From positions 434,001 to 498,000 of the forward strand of contig JAHBUS010000001.1 of NCBI GenBank assembly GCA_019637955.1: DNA of 64,000 nt, read 5' to 3'. The position numbers and the translations under genes are program-made. Below, piece after piece: positions 8,401 through 15,846 of the stretch. The notes beneath the pieces were generated by a model. The model had not been told where the DNA came from, made no database searches, and saw only the letters and a program-made list of their open reading frames with translations. Source of the stretch: Pseudobdellovibrionaceae bacterium (GTDB lineage Bacteria > Bdellovibrionota > Bdellovibrionia > Bdellovibrionales > Bdellovibrionaceae). The stretch's first letter is position 1. Each line of letters starts with the position of its first letter.

Positions 8401-9090
8401 CCGCACGGTCACCGCCACGGGACGCGCCCGCAAGAACTCCAGATCGCGCAACGGGTATCCCGCACGCGCCTCGCCGGGCTCGGCCCAAAGGACCTCAAGA
8501 TCCCCGACTTGCCGTTGGCGCTGAAACGCCCAGGCTAAAATCTCGAGAACCGTGAACCAAGTTTTTCGGAACTCGTCTTGGCGTTTTTGGTACTCAAGAA
8601 CCTTGAGCGGCGCCATGTAATCGTCGGCCAAGTGACCTTCGAGCACGCGCGCCCAATTCGGGCTCTTGTCCAACAGATAATACCGCGGACTTAAAAAGTG
8701 AGGAATGCCTTGTAAACGGTCGATCCCGACAAGGGAGTAAACCCAGCCATCCTCAAAATGAAATTCGAGCGAAGACGCCAGATGTGACAGAGCGGTGGGA
8801 TGCACCTTATAGGAGCTTAAGTCATGGCCCGAGAAAAGCGTCCAGTAAAGCTCACGCGAGTACGAGTGGCTCCGGATGCGCACCTCGCGGCTCTCTTCGT
8901 CATGAATCGGGACGATCTGCGCCAGCGAAGGGGGCGCCAAGTCCACACGGGCCTTCGGGTCTTTGGTGAATTCGGTGTTCAAAACCGAAGGCGGCGGCGT
9001 GAAAACCACGCGGCGAAGCCCCAACAGATCCGCATCCATCGGATTCTGCGACGCGAGCCAGTGGGGCTTGATCACGGGTTTGAGTTTCAC
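5407..9090 (-). CDS. Very large SNF2/RapA-family DNA-dependent ATPase
   Basis: The 1227-residue protein ends with a complete SNF2-type helicase motor: Walker A LADDMGLGKT near residue 790, the DEAQ Walker B motif near 886, TGTPMEN after it, and the C-terminal lobe with VIVFTQF and QATDRAHRMGQ near 1160. SNF2 proteins translocate on double-stranded DNA and remodel protein-DNA complexes. The first 740 residues match no domain I can name from sequence; bacterial SNF2 proteins often have a SWIM zinc finger here, but no CxCxnCxH pattern is visible. The gene stands alone between convergent and divergent neighbours. It is not part of a recognisable restriction or defence cluster. Confidence 0.93.
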   Translation of the reverse strand: MKLKPVIKPHWLASQNPMDADLLGLRRVVFTPPPSVLNTEFTKDPKARVDLAPPSLAQIVPIHDEESREVRIRSHSYSRELYWTLFSGHDLSSYKVHPTALSHLASSLEFHFEDGWVYSLVGIDRLQGIPHFLSPRYYLLDKSPNWARVLEGHLADDYMAPLKVLEYQKRQDEFRKTWFTVLEILAWAFQRQRQVGDLEVLWAEPGEARAGYPLRDLEFLRARPVAVTVRADEESDNAARITMWEGLAKERTAGVLRLHAVGTFGDWQSAGASTITPSAEEVETLGREAKGDWDWEPRFVNKESNPKDIAKTLERLKQTVGDERLHFVHRTGVSGANFKPVLRLREDEGTLHMAVRFDVALMNAQHVNFPASVQALLAPFLGGLDRFFNVDRKTAASNKVQFRTNDLLFLRHQGLTIFCLLELLNWRLGRPLTSGETIPYPEDPDAPEMDWQFERLAKYLKMSIPGLLGKPGAVFEDLLSGEARGYFTDFLEKMHQHLKDDHGLMFHGGLVGEIRGVQKQVLPLLRFLILHFVESTHGKILTRAQAPVGDNFKAAITPWTSPRAAVLASTAPNDEPLWVDVGLFSKSIVPMLFDLLDHGIEVEFNGAPFLNQDNPFEFIFSVQDSEQKEDSNWFDLHPQIFFNGKRISSEDVHFNFTPDQVGFIEYRGQMYRIDKKQIPTLKSLQRFWNRIRGDKEKIKRDSFGDRVYRIEKSQALELLMLRAQGVQVEGDGEWRRIYEYFDRGLGTDKIQLPEEMQTRLLPHQLEGAQWLHDLHELGLGAILADDMGLGKTFQVLAFLTSLQRRGKLKRSLIIVPTSLVYNWVDEKKKFAPDLPVKVFHSGEQAEMREALRVDPSTVVLATYGLLSENVEFFESFEWNTVIFDEAQNLKNIMSVRSVSARKLKASFKACLTGTPMENHYLEFYSLCDLVVPGSLGDVDSFRKRYYNNEVRPEALRDLRLISKPLVLRRTKAQVKLSLPEKTVQKVLLPFGPQQRDIYKKMAMTFSRQVEDLIQSQGERKAQIAMFSALMRLRQICSDPAAIPGVQYDEKPVKVEHFLESLQEHFENGESVIVFTQFLSTLGRIESELKKQNVPAFVLQGRISAKERLRLIDEFQKHDGPAVMLMTLKTGGVGLNLTKASVVYHLEPWWNPAVENQATDRAHRMGQTKNVKVYNLLIEGSLEERIADLKIKKQGSFDRLFGDEERLEDAGLDNGSGLTREDFIYLLK

Positions 9091-9147
9091 GCGGCCTGTC
9101 CTCTCACCCGGTTTTTTAAACCGGATCGGACAGTCTACCGGAGAGTG

Positions 9148-9879
9148 CTACATCTGGCAATTGAATGCGGACACATTGATGCCGTAGCCGGCAGCAATGG
9201 TTTTTGCGCTCTCGCAAGCCGAACGAAGTCCAGCCAGGGCGCCGCCGCTGATACCGAAGTTGATGGCCGTTTGGAGGGCCGCGTAGGCCGCCGCCATGGC
9301 ATCTCCCGCCTGCGTAATGACCGCGGGGTCCACGGCACCGGAGGCCGAGCAGTTGACCGAGCTTGCGGCCGTCACGCCCAAAACGAGGGCCGCGGCCTTG
9401 GCCTGGTTGCACGCATCGACGGCGATTTGAATCTGCGCGGGCGTCAGGTGGGCATTGATCGCCGCTTGAAGAGCGGCGTAAGCCGTATTCAAAAGGGCCT
9501 GAGCCTGAGCGGGCGTGACTTCAGGAATCACGGGCTCACAAGGAAAGCCGCTCACATCCAGGCCATAGCTGACGGCCAAGGCTTTCGCGACATTGCATTG
9601 GTTGATCAAGGTTTGCAGCTGAGCGCCGGTGATCCCGTTGGTGATCGCATTTTGAAGGGCACCGAAGGCGGCCAAAAAAGAAGACTGCGCGCCATCGATC
9701 GGGTTCGGCGTCGGCGTGGGCGTCGTGCCGGTGCTGGCAAGGATGTTCGTGCCCGAGGCCTGGTCCGCGAGAGGCGCGGTTTTAAATCCGCCGCTGCAGT
9801 TTTGAAATGACAAAACCGCTCCGATCGCAAAGGCGGCCAAAGCGGCCCGGATTCCCACTTGTCGCGACGTGATTTTCAT
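9148..9879 (-). CDS. Lipoprotein with three cysteine-paired internal repeats
   Basis: The 243-residue protein has a lipoprotein signal (basic start, hydrophobic core, lipobox SFQNC with Cys28) and a TPTPTPNP linker near 53-60. The rest is three homologous units at residues 71-114, 133-177 and 198-241, each reading roughly A[YF]xALQxAIN...C-x(18,19)-C, with pairs C95/C114, C157/C177 and C222/C241. Each unit is predicted to be a helical hairpin closed by a disulfide, facing the periplasm or cell surface. The two later units share longer stretches (AYAALQ). I do not recognise a named family. The start ATG follows no strong ribosome-binding site. Confidence 0.8.
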   Translation of the reverse strand: MKITSRQVGIRAALAAFAIGAVLSFQNCSGGFKTAPLADQASGTNILASTGTTPTPTPNPIDGAQSSFLAAFGALQNAITNGITGAQLQTLINQCNVAKALAVSYGLDVSGFPCEPVIPEVTPAQAQALLNTAYAALQAAINAHLTPAQIQIAVDACNQAKAAALVLGVTAASSVNCSASGAVDPAVITQAGDAMAAAYAALQTAINFGISGGALAGLRSACESAKTIAAGYGINVSAFNCQM

Positions 9880-9975
9880 ACACCTGTTCCCAAAGCCTCG
9901 AATGAAGCCTCAGATCCCCTCCCCTTCAGTATGCGGGGGGCCCACGAACCAAACAAGTTTTCCTTGAAAAGCGTC

Positions 9976-10503
9976 TTAATTAGGGATGCCCGATCGGTGA
10001 AGCGCGTTCCATTCGGCCACCGTGCGGATCCAGATGACTTTCTCGCGGTGGGCGGGTCGCTGCAGAATCCGTCTCATCTCGGGATGCATTTTTTCATGGA
10101 CGTTGCGAAGGGCTTTAAAAAGCCGGCGCGTCTGAGTCCAACTGACTTCATGGCAGCCCTCGGGAAGTTCCGCGCGCGGAGACCACAAGTTTTGCACTTG
10201 GCGTTTGGCGCACCACCAAGCGTGGCGCCAAATCGGAAAATCGACCATCACGATTTTATCCGCGAGCGCGAGGCGCTCCTCGAGAATGTCGAGCGGTCCG
10301 TACCCATCGATGATCCACTCGTCGTGTGTGTGCACCTCATCTAAAATTTCGATCGACTGGGCGTGCGGCCGGATCACCATCCCCGGCAAAAACTGCACCG
10401 AATCGACGTGCGTCACCGGAAGACCGTGAATTTGACCGAGCCGCCGCGCGAGCCGCGTCTTGCCGCCGCCCGAATTGCCGATGATCGCGACCTTACGAAC
10501 CAT
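9976..10503 (-). CDS. P-loop NTPase, adenylate-kinase/FlaR-like
   Basis: I start at 10503 (MVRKVAIIGNSGGGKT), because the longer open frame upstream lies inside the epimerase gene. The 175-residue product has a Walker A motif GNSGGGKT at residues 9-16 followed by LARRL, then HVDSVQFLPG and DEWIIDGYG, as in the small kinases annotated as adenylate kinase-related or DNA topology modulation (FlaR) proteins. The substrate is unknown. Its ATG lies within the end of the upstream epimerase gene (11-bp overlap, with TAA inside ATGGTTCGTAA), implying translational coupling. Confidence 0.85.
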   Translation of the reverse strand: MVRKVAIIGNSGGGKTRLARRLGQIHGLPVTHVDSVQFLPGMVIRPHAQSIEILDEVHTHDEWIIDGYGPLDILEERLALADKIVMVDFPIWRHAWWCAKRQVQNLWSPRAELPEGCHEVSWTQTRRLFKALRNVHEKMHPEMRRILQRPAHREKVIWIRTVAEWNALHRSGIPN

Positions 10504-11365
10504 GGGCCGACTGCTCGACAAGCTCGCGAATCCAAGTGGGGCTGGCGTCGGCGTGAAATCCCAAACTCTGCAGGAGCGAGGTGTCCATGGTGGTTTCGCG
10601 GGCAAAACCGTAGGGCGAATGATTGTCCTCGTTCGCGTTGCTGGCCAGAACCGCTTTTTTGCCGGTGGCGGCCTCAAACATGCGCACCAAATCTTCGAGC
10701 GCAACCGCGCCCGGCGCGGTGCAATTGACCGGACCTTCAACTTTCGAAAGGCCGATCACTTTGAGTGCCAATCCCGCCTGATCCGAACGGATGACATCGA
10801 TCTTGGCTTTGAGGTCAGGAAAGAACAGATCCTGTCCGCGGCGGATGCGCTCCAAGTGCCACGTCAGGCGCTTGGTGTAATCGTCCACGCCCACGACGAG
10901 CGAGGGACGCACGATCGCCACCGAAAAGCCGCGGGCCTGCGCAAACACGTGCTCGACTTGGCGCTTGGCCTCTTGGTAATTTTGCTTGGGATCGGCCTCC
11001 ATCGTAAAGCGGTACTTCAGCGGATCGAACCCGGCTTCGGTTTGCATCGAGCCCGCATCGAAAACCGATTCGCTTGAGGTGACAACGTAGCGGCTCGTTT
11101 TGCCCGCGAAGATTTCGCAGGCCGCCTGGGCTTCGGAGGCCGAGTAACAGATTTGGTCGAAAACCAAATCGTAGCGTTGGCCCTCAACCGCCTTGGCGAG
11201 TTCGGAGGGCTTCTGCCGGTCGGCGCGCAGGCGCTCGATCTTGTCGCCGAAGCCATCGTCAATCTGGCCGCGGTTGAGCAGGGTGATTTCGTGCTTCGCG
11301 CCCAGAAGCGAATCGGTGAGGTGGCGTCCAAAGAAGCGGTTTCCGCCCAGGATCAAAATCTTCAT
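10493..11365 (-). CDS. NAD(P)-dependent epimerase/reductase (SDR)
   Basis: The 290-residue protein begins with a Rossmann nucleotide-binding motif, LILGGNRFFGRHL, a GGxxFxG variant of the extended SDR family typical of isoflavone-reductase/RmlD-like and chloroplast-stem-loop-binding-like reductases. It contains VVTSSESVFD near residue 95 and a YQEAKRQVE segment with the catalytic Tyr-x-x-x-Lys (YQEAK) near 130. The substrate is probably a nucleotide sugar or similar metabolite but cannot be deduced. It forms a two-gene operon with the downstream P-loop kinase. Confidence 0.88.
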   Translation of the reverse strand: MKILILGGNRFFGRHLTDSLLGAKHEITLLNRGQIDDGFGDKIERLRADRQKPSELAKAVEGQRYDLVFDQICYSASEAQAACEIFAGKTSRYVVTSSESVFDAGSMQTEAGFDPLKYRFTMEADPKQNYQEAKRQVEHVFAQARGFSVAIVRPSLVVGVDDYTKRLTWHLERIRRGQDLFFPDLKAKIDVIRSDQAGLALKVIGLSKVEGPVNCTAPGAVALEDLVRMFEAATGKKAVLASNANEDNHSPYGFARETTMDTSLLQSLGFHADASPTWIRELVEQSAHGS

Positions 11366-11480
11366 GCCTGAATCTTACGCAAGGAGTCCATCTTTGGACA
11401 AGTTTTCTTCACACGTGACCTCTTGCTTCCCCTCCTCCAAAGCGTCCCGCTAGGCTGGAGATCTTCACCAGGAGGATGTC

Positions 11481-11936
11481 ATGCGCCCGGGACGAGAACT
11501 CAACACTCGGATCGCCACCGAAGTTTTTGGTTATAAAGTGCTGCGCCACAAAGGCGAGCTCACCGAGGACCACCCGCTCGGCTACCGGCCTTTGCGCAAC
11601 TACTCCAACTCGATCGAGTGGGCCTGGGAAGTCGCCATGAAAATGAAGGTGACCTTGATCCCCACCATCGACAACCAGTGGTTCGCCTTTATCGGTGATG
11701 CCGACAACCAAGGCTGGGAGTCTCCGCAGGCGGCGCTGCAGTTCTTGGAAGCGGGAAATTTTAAAGGTTCCGGCGCGGCCGTGAACGAAAATCCGTCGCT
11801 CGCGATCTGCATGGCGGCGCTGCGCGCGGTGGAAAAGCGCGCCACCGAGACCAACGAACAGGGCGAGGGCGCGGAGCCGGAGACCGACGAAGCGGTCGGC
11901 GCTCCCGAGGTGTCCGAACCCAACTCTCTTCACTGA
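11481..11936 (+). CDS. Small protein resembling the phage ABA sandwich domain
   Basis: The 151-residue protein has the layout of the phage ABA sandwich family: an N-terminal [14 protein letters not shown], then a [15 protein letters not shown] helix, a tryptophan-containing strand ([10 protein letters not shown]) and [16 protein letters not shown]. In that family a short start sequence is followed by tD...AwxVvexm and P.AIcxAALkA, which match in order and spacing. The C-terminal 30 residues are acidic and probably disordered. The family is usually phage-encoded, but no other phage gene is present. It has a good ribosome-binding site (AGGAGG), and its 3' end overlaps the convergent purT by 7 bases. 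Confidence 0.7.
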   Translation: MRPGRELNTRIATEVFGYKVLRHKGELTEDHPLGYRPLRNYSNSIEWAWEVAMKMKVTLIPTIDNQWFAFIGDADNQGWESPQAALQFLEAGNFKGSGAAVNENPSLAICMAALRAVEKRATETNEQGEGAEPETDEAVGAPEVSEPNSLH

Positions 11937-13096
11937 TCTTTGATTTTGATCTTTCCGGCGGCGGCCTTGGCTTTGCGCCGGGCCTCGTCCGTCGAAGCGC
12001 CGCGCGCGAGGGCCACGGCCATGCGCCGGTAAGGACGTGTTGACGGCTTTCCGAACACGCGCACGTCGACCTGTTTCGCTTTTAACGCCTCTTTGATCCC
12101 GGTGATTGCAAACGACTCGCTCTCCTTGGAGGCCAACACCACCGCCGAGGCGGAGGCGCCCCAGTACGAGATCTCGGGAATCGGCAGACCCAACACCGCC
12201 CGCAAATGCAAATCGAACTCGGTCAGATCCTGCGAGATCAAAGTCACCATGCCGGTGTCGTGCGGCCGCGGTGAGAGTTCCGAAAAGTAAATGTCCTTCT
12301 TGGTCACAAAAAACTCGACGCCAAAAATCCCGGCGCCGCCCAAGTAATCGGTCACTTTTTTCGCCATTTGCTGCGCCTTTTTGAGCTGCGACGGCGAGAG
12401 CTTCGCCGGGAGCCACGACTCTTGATAGTCGCCCCGCTCTTGACGGTGACCGATGGGCTTCACGAAAAGTGTCGGGCCCTTTTTCTGCTTCACGGTTAAA
12501 AGCGTGATCTCGGATTCGAACGGAATGAACTCCTCGACGATGACTTTCTTCTTGTCGCCGCGCATGCCTTCGACGGCAAACTCCCAGGCCTTGCGAACGT
12601 CGGCGGATTTTTTGACGACCGACTGCCCTTTTCCCGAGGACGACATCACGGGCTTGACGACATTCGGAAAGCCGATGTCGTTCGACGCCCGCTCCAGCTC
12701 TTCGAAAGATTCGGCGTAAAGAAAGCGCGCGGTCTTGAGCTTCAGCGTGCGGGCCGCCACGTCGCGGATCGCGTCGCGATTCATCGTGAGGTGTGCCGCC
12801 TTCGCCGTCGGCACCACCTGCAGTCCGCGCTCTTCAAACTCGCGCAGCTTTTCGGTGCGGATCGCTTCGATCTCGGGAACGATGATCGACGGCTGGTGCT
12901 TCTGCACCACGCGCTCGAGTTCCGCGGCGTTGAGCATGTCGATCACCTCAAACGCGTCGGCGACCTGCATGGCCGGCGCGCCCTCGTAGCGGTCGACCGC
13001 GACCACCCAAAGTCCTAAGCGTTGAGCCGAGATGACGAACTCTTTGCCGAGTTCGCCCGAACCGAGAAGCATGAGGGTGGGCGATTTGTTTTTCAT
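11930..13096 (-). CDS. purT: Formate-dependent phosphoribosylglycinamide formyltransferase
   Basis: PurT uses ATP and formate to formylate GAR in the third step of purine synthesis, avoiding the folate-dependent PurN route. The 388-residue length and the ATP-grasp order fit: LGSGELGKE near residue 12, the adenine-binding region [14 protein letters not shown] near 145-158, [24 protein letters not shown] and [15 protein letters not shown] near 270. The final lysine- and alanine-rich [14 protein letters not shown] is typical for PurT. It is a monocistronic gene facing a CheY-like gene. Confidence 0.96.
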   Translation of the reverse strand: MKNKSPTLMLLGSGELGKEFVISAQRLGLWVVAVDRYEGAPAMQVADAFEVIDMLNAAELERVVQKHQPSIIVPEIEAIRTEKLREFEERGLQVVPTAKAAHLTMNRDAIRDVAARTLKLKTARFLYAESFEELERASNDIGFPNVVKPVMSSSGKGQSVVKKSADVRKAWEFAVEGMRGDKKKVIVEEFIPFESEITLLTVKQKKGPTLFVKPIGHRQERGDYQESWLPAKLSPSQLKKAQQMAKKVTDYLGGAGIFGVEFFVTKKDIYFSELSPRPHDTGMVTLISQDLTEFDLHLRAVLGLPIPEISYWGASASAVVLASKESESFAITGIKEALKAKQVDVRVFGKPSTRPYRRMAVALARGASTDEARRKAKAAAGKIKIKDQ

Positions 13097-13210
13097 GCCG
13101 GTAGATTGTCGAATCGCAAATTGAACCTCAAGAGATTCCTCACAAGATGCTTAAGATTTTAACACTCTTGTTTCGTTGCGCCAAAGCACGGGCCGCCTTA
13201 AAAATAAGCT

Positions 13211-13675
13211 ATGAGCCCAGTGATCGTTCCCACCACCCCTCAAGAACGGCAACTCCAACAGAAGATGATGGCGATTCGCACATCGCTGATGCGCCACGAC
13301 CGACGCCCCCTCGAAGGTCTGCGCGTGCTTCTGGTTGAGGACTCAGAAGACAACCAAACCCTGTTTCAGTGGATGCTCTCGAAAGAGGGCGCCAACGTCG
13401 AGGTCGCCAGCAATGGCGCCGAAGGCATCGAACAGGCTTTGGAGGGCAAACACCACCTCGTGTTGATGGACTTGCAAATGCCCGTGATGGGCGGCCATGA
13501 AGCCACCCGCACGCTCCGGCAATTGGGCTTTCGCAAACCCATCGTCGCCCTCACCGCTTGCTCCGAAAGCGAGGAGCGCGGCCGCTGCATGCAATCGGGC
13601 TTCAATCACTTTCTGAGCAAGCCCCTCGAACAAGAGACGCTCTACTCGCTGCTCAAACAAATCCCCCGACCGTAG
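13211..13675 (+). CDS. Single-domain response regulator (CheY-like)
   Basis: After 36 residues of basic N-terminal extension, the 154-residue protein is a receiver domain: LLVEDSEDNQ with acidic pair E43/D44, phosphoacceptor D87 in LVLMDLQMPVMGGHE, the Thr/Ala switch at LTACSE and the conserved lysine in SKPLEQ near 136. The sequence is close to the receiver of hybrid kinases (see the kinase at 20533). No output domain is present. It has no kinase next to it. A hairpin-forming repeat begins three bases before its stop. Confidence 0.92.
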   Translation: MSPVIVPTTPQERQLQQKMMAIRTSLMRHDRRPLEGLRVLLVEDSEDNQTLFQWMLSKEGANVEVASNGAEGIEQALEGKHHLVLMDLQMPVMGGHEATRTLRQLGFRKPIVALTACSESEERGRCMQSGFNHFLSKPLEQETLYSLLKQIPRP

Positions 13676-13770
13676 AGCGCGCAGCGCTCTACTCTATCCG
13701 CCCGTGCCGCCTTCACCGGCTCTCGCGCATCCTGCTCTCTTTTCTGCCCGTGCCGCCTTCGCCGGCTCTC
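13672..13770. repeat. Dispersed palindromic repeat family, locus 2
   Basis: It begins at the stop of the CheY-like gene with a perfect 9-bp hairpin, GTAGAGCGC-GCA-GCGCTCTAC (13672-13692), which may also act as a terminator stem. Two units of CCCGTGCCGCCTTC(A/G)CCGGCTCTC follow at 13701 and 13747, separated by CGCATCCTGCTCTC. The same modules occur at loci 1, 3 and 4. Confidence 0.75.
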
Positions 13771-13967
13771 TACAGATTGCCAGTGCCAAGACGGAGGTCT
13801 GGTTTTTTCTGCCTTCTTGTGACTTCGCATGAGTGCCGAAAAAAAAGGCGGTAGAACCAAGAAGATCTTTAAATAGATTGCAAGTTACGGCCGGTTTTCC
13901 GAGGGGGAAGATCTGTCGATTCGACTTTAAAACGGTCTCAATGGATTGAGACTGAGGGGGAAATCTC
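13771..13967. other. Non-coding leader region before the trypsin gene
   Basis: No open frame is supported here. The sequence ends with a perfect inverted repeat and a strong ribosome-binding site (AGGGGGAAA) directly before the protease start. The 292-bp gap as a whole also contains the repeat cluster at its left side. Confidence 0.5.
13935..13952. promoter_or_regulatory. Inverted repeat in the 5' leader of the secreted trypsin
   Basis: GTCTCAAT-GG-ATTGAGAC is a perfect 8-bp inverted repeat with a 2-base centre, 15 bases upstream of the protease ATG and 4 bases before the ribosome-binding site. It could be a repressor operator or, in the mRNA, a stem that gates translation. Function is inferred. 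Confidence 0.5.
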
Positions 13968-14732
13968 ATGAAACTGTTCAACCACATGGTTGTGGTCGGG
14001 GCCCTTTTCGCCGCCACCACGTCTTATGCCGCTCCACAATTCGGACAAAAAATCGTCGGCGGCACCGAAGCGTCGATCGGTGAATTTCCGTTCATCGTGT
14101 CGCTGCAACAAGGCACCAGCCACTTCTGCGGTGGCTCGCTCATCAAACGCGACTGGGTTTTGACGGCCGCCCACTGCGTGAAAGGCGGCACCGTGAGCCG
14201 CATCGTGATCGGCTTGCACAACCGCACCGACACCAAAAATGCCGAGATGATCAAACCCAAGAAAATCATCGCGCATCCTCAGTACAACAGCCGCACCATG
14301 GATTACGACTACGCGCTGATCCAACTCGAGAGCGCATCGACCTACGCTCCCGTGAACATGATGGCCGAAGATCTCGAGACCAAAGCCGCCGCGGGCCTGC
14401 TGCTCACGACGGCTGGTTGGGGCGCGACGAGCGAAGGTTCGTACTCTCTTCCCAACTTGCTCCAACGCGTGGACGTTCCCTTCGTTTCGAAAGCGGACTG
14501 CGCGAAAGCTTACACCGGCATCACCGATCGCATGGTCTGCGCGGGTCTGGCGACCGGCGGTAAAGACTCTTGCCAAGGCGATAGCGGCGGACCTCTCGTC
14601 GTTCGCGATGGCAGCGATGTCACTTTGGTGGGCGTCGTGAGCTGGGGTGAAGGCTGCGCGCGTCCCAACAAATACGGCGTGTACTCCAACGTCGCGGCGG
14701 CCATGCCCTGGATCACCGCCAACGCTCAATAA
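13968..14732 (+). CDS. Secreted trypsin-like serine protease (S1 family)
   Basis: The 254-residue protein has a signal peptide (cleavage near residue 21), a short propeptide ending in lysine at K28 and the activation sequence IVGG at 29-32. The catalytic triad is H69 in LTAAHC, D114 in DYDYALIQL and S206 in GDSGGP. D200 (in KDSCQGD) is the S1-pocket aspartate, so cleavage after Lys or Arg is expected. Cysteines C54/C70 and C191 and beyond are placed as in trypsins. The gene is monocistronic, with an inverted repeat in its leader and a strong terminator after it. Eukaryote-like trypsins are common in predatory bacteria. Confidence 0.96.
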   Translation: MKLFNHMVVVGALFAATTSYAAPQFGQKIVGGTEASIGEFPFIVSLQQGTSHFCGGSLIKRDWVLTAAHCVKGGTVSRIVIGLHNRTDTKNAEMIKPKKIIAHPQYNSRTMDYDYALIQLESASTYAPVNMMAEDLETKAAAGLLLTTAGWGATSEGSYSLPNLLQRVDVPFVSKADCAKAYTGITDRMVCAGLATGGKDSCQGDSGGPLVVRDGSDVTLVGVVSWGEGCARPNKYGVYSNVAAAMPWITANAQ

Positions 14733-14774
14733 GTTCTGATGTGATAGCGTGATTCCATCTCCGTGGAAGCACCG

Positions 14775-14807
14775 GCCCCGGCCTTCAAAAGCCGGGGCTT
14801 TTTTTTT
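14775..14807 (+). terminator. Rho-independent terminator of the trypsin gene
   Basis: A perfect GC-rich stem, GCCCCGGC / GCCGGGGC, with an 8-base loop is followed by nine T residues. It lies 42 bases after the protease stop. Confidence 0.93.
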
Positions 14808-14923
14808 GATGTTCGCCAGATTTGAGGCAAATAGTCTCAACTGGACCGCTTAAATTCGCCCTCACCTGGTCGTCATCTTGCTTCTCTTCAGAGAAACAGC
14901 ACGAAAGCTGAAGGGGGTTTCAA

Positions 14924-15397
14924 ATGGCACTGACGACCGTTCAAATCGCGATGACCAAAAAGTTGATCACCGTTCCGATGGGCACGCCCGTTCCGGCCGC
15001 CATCGAACTCATGGAAGAAAAACGCATCCGCCACTTGCCGGTGGTCGATGCCATGGATGATATCGTGGGCATTCTCTCGAGCCGTGACGTCGCCAACTGC
15101 GACGACCTCAAACGCATCCCGGTTGAATTGTTCATGACGAGCCCCGTGGAATTTATCGATGAAAGCACGCCGCTCAAGACGGCCGCTCTCAAGATGCTCG
15201 AGAACAAGATCTCGTGCCTGCTGATCGGCGACAAAGACGAGAATGCCGTGGGCATTCTGACGACGGATGACCTGCTGTGGTATTTGACGCACCTCTTAAA
15301 AGATGACGAGGCGACCGAGGATCTCGATCCCAGCCGCGTCTTCAACAAAGAGACGGCGGGGCAGGTGGCCCAGCAGCTCAGCAACATGGGAATCTAA
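14924..15397 (+). CDS. CBS-domain pair protein
   Basis: The 157-residue protein consists of two tandem CBS domains, seen as RIRHLPVVDAMDDIVGILSS (residues 34-53) and KISCLLIGDKDENAVGILTT (90-109), plus a C-terminal helix. Such pairs bind adenosyl nucleotides and act as energy sensors. It has no catalytic domain attached. It has a good ribosome-binding site (AAGGGGG). A second protein of the same architecture is encoded at 42774. What it regulates is unknown. Confidence 0.9.
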   Translation: MALTTVQIAMTKKLITVPMGTPVPAAIELMEEKRIRHLPVVDAMDDIVGILSSRDVANCDDLKRIPVELFMTSPVEFIDESTPLKTAALKMLENKISCLLIGDKDENAVGILTTDDLLWYLTHLLKDDEATEDLDPSRVFNKETAGQVAQQLSNMGI

Positions 15398-15509
15398 TCC
15401 TGACAGACCCTAACCAAATCCCGACTGGATCCCTCGAGGGTGTGAAGGTTACCACAAAGTCACACAACAACTTTGGGTTTAACCTCCCAACACACCTTGA
15501 GGGACCATC

Positions 15510-15827
15510 ATGCTCAGAATCGTTTCGATCCTCGCCTTCTTCAGCCTCTGCCCCACTCTGCACGTGTCGGCGCAAACGTTCGATGCCCGCCGCGCCACCA
15601 CCGTTTCGGTTGTTGAAGACATGACATGCGCGCAAGCCCGCGCTTACGTGACCGAACATAAACGCTATTATAAAATGACCGAAAAAGACGGCGCGCTTCC
15701 CATTTACCCCGTGCAGTCGGCGACCAAAAACCCCTCGTGCGCGCGCAAAGAAGTCGTGGTGTACGAATTGGTCCAAACACGCGACAACGCTCGTTGCCAC
15801 GTGGGCTACGGCTGCAAGCCCAACTGA
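15510..15827 (+). CDS. Small exported four-cysteine protein
   Basis: The 105-residue protein has a signal peptide ending near residue 21 (HVSAQ). The mature domain carries exactly four cysteines, C40, C77, C96 and C102, in the contexts MTCAQA, PSCARK and ARCHVGYGC, suggesting two disulfides. Similar short exported proteins with an MTCxQA start and a CxxGYxC end are found in various proteobacteria, but I know no function. The ribosome-binding site is GAGGGA. It converges with the TetR gene. Confidence 0.75.
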   Translation: MLRIVSILAFFSLCPTLHVSAQTFDARRATTVSVVEDMTCAQARAYVTEHKRYYKMTEKDGALPIYPVQSATKNPSCARKEVVVYELVQTRDNARCHVGYGCKPN

Positions 15828-15846
15828 TGTCGCGCCTGCGGCGTCT

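Noticed and set aside
6430-8538. A 702-codon open frame on the plus strand opposite the SNF2 gene
   Set aside because: It lies antisense to a clearly coding helicase; its composition (Arg, His and Val rich, no domains) is that of a GC-rich shadow frame.
11481-11936. Prophage remnant around the phage-ABA-like gene
   Set aside because: Both neighbours are ordinary chromosomal genes and no other phage gene, att site or integrase is visible.
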